Assembly (NCBI RefSeq): GCF_015482765.1 | Contig: NZ_JADMLB010000061.1 | Span: 62,001 to 126,000 of the forward strand | From: Halodesulfovibrio sp. | GTDB taxonomy: Bacteria; Desulfobacterota; Desulfovibrionia; Desulfovibrionales; Desulfovibrionaceae | Length of the DNA stretch: 64,000 bases | Reading direction: 5' to 3' | In this document: positions 1 to 6,338 of the stretch, piece after piece | Layout of the letters: every line of letters starts with the position of its first letter | Position numbering within the stretch: the stretch's first letter is position 1 | Made by a program: the position numbers and the translations under genes | Notes under the pieces: model-generated | What the model was told of the DNA's origin: nothing | The model's database searches: none | Seen by the model: only the letters and a program-made list of their open reading frames with translations

Positions 1-282
<282 letters not shown>

Positions 283-363
283 CTAAAACGTGCCTGATAT
301 CCACGTCTGCCGAAAGGAAAGGGGTTAGAATTCGAAGGCAGGTATGGTGTGGATATCTACAAT

Positions 364-512
364 GTTTCAGGCAGGTCTTCCGGCTTGTTCCTCTTTCTCC
401 ACCTTCCCGGTAACCCAGTGGTATATTGAAGAAAGATTGAATAGAACTTACGGCGGCGGGACCGCTCCCGACTTTAACGGGATTCCCTATTAGGCTTTAT
501 GAGCACCTGAAG
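364..512 (-). ncRNA. Cobalamin riboswitch upstream of cbiK
   Basis: Read on the minus strand, this stretch has the conserved cobalamin aptamer blocks in order: GGTGC near the 5' end, AATAGGGAATCC, the GGGAGCGGTCCCGCC arm with GCCGTAA, CCACTGGG, GGGAAGGTGG, and finally the B12 box AAGCCGGAAGACCTGCC. It ends about 185 bases before the cbiK start, leaving room for an expression platform. I saw no clear intrinsic terminator there, so control may be at ribosome access. Family knowledge: adenosylcobalamin binding represses downstream synthesis or transport genes. Confidence 0.93.
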
Positions 513-518
513 TGAGGC

Positions 519-548
519 ACTGTACACGCAATAAAATTGAGCGGTCAA
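519..548 (-). promoter_or_regulatory. Possible sigma-70 promoter for the cobalamin riboswitch
   Basis: Minus strand TTGACC (548-543) and TACAGT (524-519) are separated by 18 bases. The predicted start lies around 512, exactly at the 5' end of the riboswitch, which supports the call. Spacing is one base long. Confidence 0.5.
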
Positions 549-560
549 GGAGTGATATTG

Positions 561-1640
561 CTAACCTGCAAACCAAAGATACAGGGCTGTTACCAGAATA
601 AGACTGCTGATGCGTAATGCTTGACTGGTAAGTAGCATTGGGAAGCCGATTTTAAAGGAGAAAACCCCAGTCTGTGATGGTAGTTGATGACGAAGTGCTC
701 GAATAGGGGTGGCAACAATAGTACCCAGAACGAGTGCAAGAACAAGTTGGGAGGTCGTGAGCGCACCGCCGTCCAGCAAGGCACCTGCGGCTGCTATACC
801 TGTTGTGAACTCTGCTGCTACGGCAAAGACAACAACGCTGACTGCTTCTACAGGAAGGTAGGCCGAGGTAACCCATCCGGCTGCAGCTGTGCGCAGGTAT
901 TCAAACATTCCAGCTTGATTGAGAGCATAAATTAAAAAGTAGACTGGAGCGGTGATGGTACAGATGCGTGTGAATCTTTTTTTGAAGGCACGCATAATTT
1001 TTGCCGCAGAGGTGGTTCGGTTGGCGCGGGCTTCTTCCGTTTGAGTTACTTTGGCTTGGGGGGCTAATGTTATTCGCGTCCAGATGAGTAACAGCAGAGT
1101 GCGCAGCAGCGCAGCAGCACCGTTTAATGACAGATAAATAATGCCCGCGGTACGTGTCATGGGGACGATAATAAAAAAAGTTGTGGGGAGATGCAGAAGA
1201 AATACCGGAAGCCCTGTATTAATGAGGTAGCTTAGCTTCATTTCCTGTAAGGAGATTTTTTCTTCTTTCCAGAACGTCATCAGCATAGTGTTGGCTGCAG
1301 TTCCAGAAAAAAAAGCAGTGGTGAATGCTGCGCCGGATTCGTCTTTTAAGTTACCGAACTTCATGACAGGGCGAACTAATGTCGCAAGAAGGGGAGCCCA
1401 GCCCATACCTTCAACTGCAATACCAACGATAAGACCTATTCCGAGAAATCCGAGCATCCGTAAGAGAGGACGGATGAGTCCGGGCCACGCTTTGTTCCAT
1501 GACAGTAATGTTGGGTCATTGGATAAAATGACAGCAAGCGCTGTTAAGCAGCAGAGTGCTGCGATGACAAGTGCTTTAACTGGGCTTTTCGGCTTTCGCT
1601 TGCGTGGGGCGCAAGTGGTGGTTGCAGGTTTTTGTGACAT
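561..1640 (-). CDS. Nucleoside-recognition (Gate) domain membrane protein
   Basis: A 359-residue polytopic membrane protein with about eight hydrophobic segments. The block LGFLGIGLIVGIAVEGMGW and the following GTAANTMLM segment resemble the Gate domain shared by nucleoside transporters and SpmA/SpmB proteins. The first 25 residues are basic and cytosolic. The start is supported by AAGGAG five bases upstream. It ends only about 50 bases before the cobalamin riboswitch of cbiK, and proteins of this family often neighbour metal or cofactor genes, so a role in cobalt or corrinoid handling is possible but unproven. A strong terminator lies 120 bases upstream, so it needs its own promoter or read-through. 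Confidence 0.75.
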   Translation of the reverse strand: MSQKPATTTCAPRKRKPKSPVKALVIAALCCLTALAVILSNDPTLLSWNKAWPGLIRPLLRMLGFLGIGLIVGIAVEGMGWAPLLATLVRPVMKFGNLKDESGAAFTTAFFSGTAANTMLMTFWKEEKISLQEMKLSYLINTGLPVFLLHLPTTFFIIVPMTRTAGIIYLSLNGAAALLRTLLLLIWTRITLAPQAKVTQTEEARANRTTSAAKIMRAFKKRFTRICTITAPVYFLIYALNQAGMFEYLRTAAAGWVTSAYLPVEAVSVVVFAVAAEFTTGIAAAGALLDGGALTTSQLVLALVLGTIVATPIRALRHQLPSQTGVFSFKIGFPMLLTSQALRISSLILVTALYLWFAG

Positions 1641-1751
1641 GGAATCTCCTTGAGGAGGTGGTACGCCACACGAATAGGAATTTCAAGTAAGCATGTTGAT
1701 AAGGCTGGATGTGTGTGGTTGGGAATAAAGTCTTTTCAGATGAAATGCTGT

Positions 1752-1785
1752 TAAAAAAAATCGCGCTACAGCATGCTGTAGCGCG
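1752..1785 (-). terminator. Strong intrinsic terminator
   Basis: A perfect 24-base palindrome (1762-1785), arm CGCGCTACAGCA, is followed on the minus strand by eight T residues. A shorter T5 tract follows on the plus strand, so it may act weakly both ways. Confidence 0.85.
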
Positions 1786-1915
1786 CATTTTTCAATCGAC
1801 AAAGCGATCAAGTAACCGGATAGCTTTCGCCGGTTCGAAAAAAGAAGTTCCCCCTAACTTTGTCCTACACACGGGGGAAAACCTTTTCAGGAGCAGACCA
1901 TTTCTCCTGCACTGC
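1752..1915 (-). ncRNA. Candidate sigma-54-dependent small RNA
   Basis: Predicted transcript of about 160 bases on the minus strand. It begins about 12 bases after the -12 element at 1926-1930 and ends in an intrinsic terminator. Before the terminator I see three stems: CAGGAG/CTCCTG, TTCCCCC/GGGGGAA, and AACCGG/CCGGTT closing the loop CGAAAGCTAT. No convincing reading frame with a ribosome site lies in it on this strand. It matches no RNA family I recognise. It could instead be a leader and attenuator for the gate-protein gene 110 bases downstream. Confidence 0.5.
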
Positions 1916-1925
1916 CCTTCTCTAT

Positions 1926-1941
1926 ACCAAGAAGCGTGCCA
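1926..1941 (-). promoter_or_regulatory. Sigma-54-like promoter for the candidate sRNA
   Basis: Minus strand reads TGGCACGCTTCTTGGT. The -24 element TGGCAC is perfect and the spacing is exact; the -12 element is TTGG in place of TTGC. Palindromic candidate activator sites lie about 95-150 and 360-425 bases upstream, next to and inside the gene for an NtrC-type activator. Confidence 0.5.
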
Positions 1942-2052
1942 TTGTGTATAGTGTGCTGATATTAAACAGTAAAATATGATTTTGTGCTAAGTGATAATTG
2001 ATGTCATCGTCTCGCAGGTAAAAAAACAAATTTCTGTCCGTAATAGAGGACT

Positions 2053-2078
2053 AATTTGTCCGCACTTGCGGACAAATT
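2053..2078. promoter_or_regulatory. Palindromic operator, primary copy
   Basis: Near-perfect 26-base dyad with arms AATTTGTCCGCA and TGCGGACAAATT around two central bases. A degenerate neighbour, TGTCCGTAATAGAGGAC, lies at 2035-2051. Arrangement upstream of a sigma-54-like promoter suggests an enhancer site, plausibly for the adjacent NtrC-like protein. Confidence 0.65.
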
Positions 2079-2124
2079 GTATTCTTTTATACGGAATACC
2101 GGAACGAGAGTAAAAAGTGATCTC

Positions 2125-3816
2125 TTATTTTAATGAATACTTCTTAAGAAGATCGTAGAGATAGGATCGTGATAGTCCGGATAATTTACACGCAGTCGCG
2201 ACTTTCCCGTCGGATAACCTCATAAGATTTTGAAGGTATTGAGTGAAAACTTCATCTCGGAATTCAAAAAAAGGTTGAACGGTGTCTTGTGCGGAATGCA
2301 TGTCCGCAATTGCGGACGAATTGTGTTTTTTGTCCGTAATTGCGGAAAGAGTACCTTTATGGTCAGTGCCAGAGTGCGAGTATATTTCAGTTGCCCCCGC
2401 CCCCTCATGGTTCGGGGGCATCGGAGTTTTTGAAATGTGATATTCACGATTTTCTGAAGAGACTTCAGCGGGTACGGCAGTCGGATTTATCTGCGTACGT
2501 TTTTGCACCGGCTGTGGTGGTGTTTGTACAACTGGTGAAGTCGCAAGACGGGCAGTATAGCTGTCTGAACTGTGTTCTGCCTCGGAGAGTGTGCAGAATG
2601 CTCCCTTGTGCAGTGGTATTTCTTCACGGTGGGTTCTGTCGACTGCTGCCCGTGCGATATTGATACGGATATGGTCAGGAAGGTGTCGGCTGAAAATTTT
2701 CGGTGTATCTTTAGCTGCAAGTACTGCTCGTTCCAAAGTATGAATGAGCTCTCGCACGTTGCCAGGCCATGAGTACTCTCGTGCAAGATCAAGAAGATCT
2801 GGTGAGATGCCTTTGGCTGGCATACCGTATTTACCACAAAGCTGTTTTACATAATGCTCGATAAGACGTGGCAGGTCATCGGTTCTGTCGCGAAGGGGAG
2901 GGAGTGCCATCACAACAGTTCGAATACGGAAGAGAAGATCACTTCTGAATGTTCCGCGTGCTACCATTTCATCAAGATTTCTGTTTGTCGCACATATCAG
3001 ACGGAAGTCTGATGTTTTTTCTGTTCTCGCACCAACAGGGCGAAAGCGATGTTCTTGAAGTACTCGCAAGAAAATTTTCTGCATGGCAAGCGGCAGTTCA
3101 CCCACTTCATCCAAGAAGAGCGTTCCGTTGTTCGCCTGTGCAACAAGTCCCTCTCTGTCCTTGTCCGCACCGGTGAATGCTCCCTTGCGGTGGCCGAAAA
3201 GGATTGAACTTGCGAGAGTTCGTGACATGGAGGCACAATCTACGGCGACAAAAGGCCCGTTTGCACGAAGGCTGTTTTCGTGAACTGCACGGGCAAAGAC
3301 TTCTTTACCGACTCCTGTTTCACCCAGAAGCAGTGCTGATGCATCTGATGAAGCAGCTTCTGCTACAAGAGACAGGCATTTTTTGATTCCCGCACTGTCG
3401 CCGATGATTCCGCTACGCTTTAGCTTTACTACCCCGTTCTTTGCTGGACGCTTTCCTCTATAATCGATGGCACGGATGAGCGGAAGCACCATACGATCTA
3501 CGGAACTTTGTTTTTCAACATAATCCCATGCACCGTTGCGGATAGCCTTTTCAGCTCCATCCGGAGTCGGTGTTCCTGTCATCACGATAATTTCAGGATG
3601 TCCGCGCATGGCGTTAAGTTGGGCAATGGCAAGCAATCCGTTTCCATCTGGCAGTTGGGTATTTAGATAAACAATATCCGTGTCATGCTTCCTGCCGGAT
3701 GCAAAAGCTTCAGCAAGAGATTTTGCCTGTTTGCTGCGATGCCCGAGACCTGTAACGATGGATGCGAGAGTTTCGGAAAAAACCGGATCATTATCGATGA
3801 TAAGAACGCGAGCCAT
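2125..3816 (-). CDS. NtrC-family sigma-54 activator with degenerate receiver
   Basis: 563 residues: receiver-like domain about 1-120, AAA+ sigma-54 interaction domain about 130-365 with Walker A GETGVGKE, the GAFTGA loop and the sensor motif WPGNVREL, a long Ser/Thr-rich linker about 370-515, and a C-terminal Fis-type helix-turn-helix ending LSRSYLYDLLKKYSLK. The receiver keeps the acidic pocket (D8, D10), but the phospho-acceptor position reads VYLNTQLPDG, Asn52 instead of Asp. It therefore probably cannot be phosphorylated normally. It starts four bases after the end of the kinase gene, so the two are co-transcribed. Two palindromes resembling its likely operator lie inside the linker coding region. 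Confidence 0.9.
   Translation of the reverse strand: MARVLIIDNDPVFSETLASIVTGLGHRSKQAKSLAEAFASGRKHDTDIVYLNTQLPDGNGLLAIAQLNAMRGHPEIIVMTGTPTPDGAEKAIRNGAWDYVEKQSSVDRMVLPLIRAIDYRGKRPAKNGVVKLKRSGIIGDSAGIKKCLSLVAEAASSDASALLLGETGVGKEVFARAVHENSLRANGPFVAVDCASMSRTLASSILFGHRKGAFTGADKDREGLVAQANNGTLFLDEVGELPLAMQKIFLRVLQEHRFRPVGARTEKTSDFRLICATNRNLDEMVARGTFRSDLLFRIRTVVMALPPLRDRTDDLPRLIEHYVKQLCGKYGMPAKGISPDLLDLAREYSWPGNVRELIHTLERAVLAAKDTPKIFSRHLPDHIRINIARAAVDRTHREEIPLHKGAFCTLSEAEHSSDSYTARLATSPVVQTPPQPVQKRTQINPTAVPAEVSSENREYHISKTPMPPNHEGAGATEIYSHSGTDHKGTLSAITDKKHNSSAIADMHSAQDTVQPFFEFRDEVFTQYLQNLMRLSDGKVATACKLSGLSRSYLYDLLKKYSLK
2300..2318. promoter_or_regulatory. Palindromic operator copy inside the activator gene
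   Basis: Perfect 16-base dyad GTCCGCAATTGCGGAC (2302-2317) in the linker-coding part of the sigma-54 activator. It has the same core as the intergenic palindrome at 2053-2078. Confidence 0.55.
2329..2349. promoter_or_regulatory. Palindromic operator copy with one weaker arm
   Basis: TTTGTCCGTAATTGCGGAAAG matches the operator core with one variant arm. It lies 12 bases from the preceding copy, so the two may form a tandem enhancer inside coding DNA. Confidence 0.5.
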
Positions 3817-3819
3817 TAT

Positions 3820-5445
3820 CTACTCCTGAGAATCTTCAAGTGCAGATTGCACGAGCTGGAAAATATGGTTTGTATCTAGAGGCTTGTGTGTCAGTGTTAA
3901 GACGCCTGCACCAAGAGCAATTTCATTGGTGATAGGGTCAGCCGGATCAGCACACAAAACAAGTCTTGCTGAAGGATGCACACCAAGCAGAATACGTGAA
4001 AACTCAAGACCATTCATTTGCGGCATAGCAAAGGTAGAAACGATAAGGTCGAAAGAATCCGGTGATTCTAAAAAGAGGCGTAATGCTTCAACACTGCCGG
4101 AGACAGCTTCGATTCTATACCCAAGAGGGACAAGTAGGCTGCGCCATTTTCGAATTTCCTGTTCTTCGGGAGATACAAGCAGGATACGCTCACTGCCAAG
4201 GCGTGGTGACGGTGCAATTGGTTGAGATTGATCGACTTCCTGATCATAAAAAGGAATGTATAGGCAGAAGGTCGAACCAAGTCCTTCTTCTGAAAGAACT
4301 GTAATACCTCCGTCATGAGCACGGGCAATGCCATGTGCAACGGCAAGGCCGAGCCCCTGAGCTTTGTGGGAGCCGCGTGTGGTAAAGAATGGGTCAAAAA
4401 TTCTTGGAAGTAATTGTTCAGGTATGCCTACGCCGGAATCCTGTACTGTGATGCGCAGATATTTTCCCGGGATCAGGTCTGCACGGAAGGCACCGGTACG
4501 TTCATCAAATTCCACTTCAGCCATGCGCACCATAATTTTACCGCTTTCTGGAATAGAAAGGCGTGCGTTTTCGAGCAGGTTGTCGATGATTTGGCGAATT
4601 TGTCCAGCATCAGCAAGTACCGTACGGTTATTGGCACTGATCTCTTCCAAAAGCTCTATATGTTCCGGAAGGGTAGAACGAAAATCGCTCAGCGCTTCAT
4701 CAAGTACAGGCTGTAGTGTTGTTGGGCGCATTTCGCCCTGTCCTTGCCTACTTATAGTCTGGAATTGTTTAATTAGTGCCATAGCACTGTTGGCTGCACC
4801 AAGAATGGTGTTCAGATTACTCTGTACTTGTTCGTTACCGGAACTTTGCTTCAAAGCAGATTCTGTGCTGCTTACAATTGGACGGATAAGTGTGCTGAAA
4901 TCCGAAGCAATGCCGCCAGCAAGGATGCCTATAGCTTCCATTCGTTGAGACTGGCGAATTTGTTCATCAATAATGGCTTGTTCGGTCTCAGCATCTTTAC
5001 GCTGTGTAATATCTACAAGGGTTCCTTCGTAATATTTGATGGAGCCTTTAACGGTGTAGACAGTGCGGGCGTTAATAAGCACCCACATAAGCAGGCCGTC
5101 ACGTCGCCTGAATTGCATTTCAAAATTTTTGACTTCCCCTTTATTTTTCAACTCAGTGAGAAGGTCTAGAAAACGACCGGCGTCGAGAGTCACCTTATCT
5201 TGATCGAGGGGAAAATTACGGATCATTTCTCCGGGGGAGGCATATCCAAAAATTTTTGCCAACGCAGGGTTCACTAAAATAAAGCGACCGTTGCGAGCCT
5301 TGCGAAACATTCCTTCAACTGCATTGTCAAAAAAACTGCGCAGTTCATTATCGTCCTTTGGGGAAGGACGTACATGAATATGACGGGAAGAATTATTTGA
5401 AGCGTTGCTTGACATAGGCGCACAATACGCACCCTGCCAGTACAT
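3820..5445 (-). CDS. Hybrid histidine-kinase-like protein lacking phospho-acceptor residues
   Basis: 541 residues, no membrane segment, hence cytosolic: PAS domain about 33-150, dimerisation helices about 160-235, HATPase domain about 245-402 and a C-terminal receiver-like domain about 419-538. The ATP-binding site looks intact (NLLENA, DSGVGIP, GLGLAVAHGI). In the H-box, usually GGIAHDF, the sequence is GGIASDF, with Ser181 replacing the phosphorylated His. The receiver has VSPEE in place of the acidic pair and T471 where the Asp should be, while K521 is kept. Phosphotransfer should therefore fail at both sites. Start uncertain: Met11 (5415) is an alternative. It follows the MEMO gene by 22 bases. 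Confidence 0.87.
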   Translation of the reverse strand: MYWQGAYCAPMSSNASNNSSRHIHVRPSPKDDNELRSFFDNAVEGMFRKARNGRFILVNPALAKIFGYASPGEMIRNFPLDQDKVTLDAGRFLDLLTELKNKGEVKNFEMQFRRRDGLLMWVLINARTVYTVKGSIKYYEGTLVDITQRKDAETEQAIIDEQIRQSQRMEAIGILAGGIASDFSTLIRPIVSSTESALKQSSGNEQVQSNLNTILGAANSAMALIKQFQTISRQGQGEMRPTTLQPVLDEALSDFRSTLPEHIELLEEISANNRTVLADAGQIRQIIDNLLENARLSIPESGKIMVRMAEVEFDERTGAFRADLIPGKYLRITVQDSGVGIPEQLLPRIFDPFFTTRGSHKAQGLGLAVAHGIARAHDGGITVLSEEGLGSTFCLYIPFYDQEVDQSQPIAPSPRLGSERILLVSPEEQEIRKWRSLLVPLGYRIEAVSGSVEALRLFLESPDSFDLIVSTFAMPQMNGLEFSRILLGVHPSARLVLCADPADPITNEIALGAGVLTLTHKPLDTNHIFQLVQSALEDSQE

Positions 5446-5467
5446 GGCAATGCCGTAGATTGGCGGG

Positions 5468-6301
5468 TTACGGCCTGTCTATAACCACACCGGCATACCC
5501 GACAACTTGTGACAAGTCGCCTGTGACCGCGCCGGAGGAGGTATACTCAAGAATGTCAGCCCGTTTTGCACCAAGGGCTTCGCAGGCAATAAGTGCGGCT
5601 GTCATCGGCAGTACACCGCACATGCTGATGTTGTTTTGGGCAACAGTGTTTAGCAGCCCTTGAGCATCTACGGACTGAACATAGGAGAGGGCGAGTGCAT
5701 CAAGTTTTTTTGCTGCATCTGCTGAAATATAGTGGCTCATATCTGAGCTTACGACGATGGAACTGTTGCTGTTTTGTTGTAAAGCCCCACCTAGCATGGC
5801 TCCGACAAACGCAAGCGTTTCCTGATTGCTGGTAGCAATCGCTATGGGAACAATGGTCGCTTCGGGGTTAGCAACTTGAATAAATGGAAGAAGAACTTCT
5901 AGAGAATGTTCGTTGATGTGCGCTAGTGTATCGGCTTCAAAAAACGCGCCTGAAGCGAGCAGGTTGTTTCTTGCAGAAATATTGATTGGTACAGTGCCGA
6001 GCGGAGTTTCCCAATCTCCGCCGCTCCAGACAGAAACAGGAGCTCCCCGACCCGTATGGTTCGGGCCGAAGAGATATATTGTATCGCGTAGATTACTTGT
6101 GCCCAGAGTGTATCCGGCTGTTTTGCCAGAATACATATAACCGGCATGGGGAGCCATCGCTAGAAGAGTGCTCGCTGTGCGTTTTGATCCGCGCTCAAGG
6201 TACGTTTCTACTTCAGCACGCAATTTTTGCGGATTAGCTGTGTAGAATTGTCCTGCAACAACAGGGGAACGTCTTGTTGCGGTTGCATCAGCACTATTCA
6301 T
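5468..6301 (-). CDS. MEMO1-family protein (AmmeMemoRadiSam system protein B)
   Basis: 277 residues spanning the MEMO fold. Family blocks visible are PVVAGQFYTANP at the N-terminus, APHAGYMYSGKTAGY, LFGPNHTGRGAPVSVW and VVSSDMSHYISAD, giving the conserved histidines that bind metal in this dioxygenase-like fold. Its partners AmmeMemoRadiSam A and the radical-SAM protein are not in the window, and the biochemical role of the bacterial family is unsettled. It lies between the TPR-protein gene and the degenerate kinase, all leftward and closely spaced, suggesting one operon. Confidence 0.88.
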   Translation of the reverse strand: MNSADATATRRSPVVAGQFYTANPQKLRAEVETYLERGSKRTASTLLAMAPHAGYMYSGKTAGYTLGTSNLRDTIYLFGPNHTGRGAPVSVWSGGDWETPLGTVPINISARNNLLASGAFFEADTLAHINEHSLEVLLPFIQVANPEATIVPIAIATSNQETLAFVGAMLGGALQQNSNSSIVVSSDMSHYISADAAKKLDALALSYVQSVDAQGLLNTVAQNNISMCGVLPMTAALIACEALGAKRADILEYTSSGAVTGDLSQVVGYAGVVIDRP

Positions 6302-6338
6302 GTGAGAACTCCTTATCTTTTTCGGTTAACTCCGCAGG

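Larger units (their letters stand above)
1641..2124. other. Intergenic region with terminator, candidate sRNA, sigma-54-like promoter and palindromes
   Basis: This 484-base gap lies between two leftward genes. From right to left on the minus strand it holds a near-perfect palindrome (2053-2078) with a degenerate copy (2034-2051), a -24/-12 promoter (1941-1926), a highly structured stretch and a GC-rich hairpin with a T-run (1785-1752). An 80-codon open frame on the plus strand has no family resemblance and crosses the structured segment. Confidence 0.7.

Noticed and set aside
1709-1951. 80-codon plus-strand frame near the candidate sRNA
   Set aside because: No family features, crosses the terminator palindrome, and is antisense to a highly structured segment.
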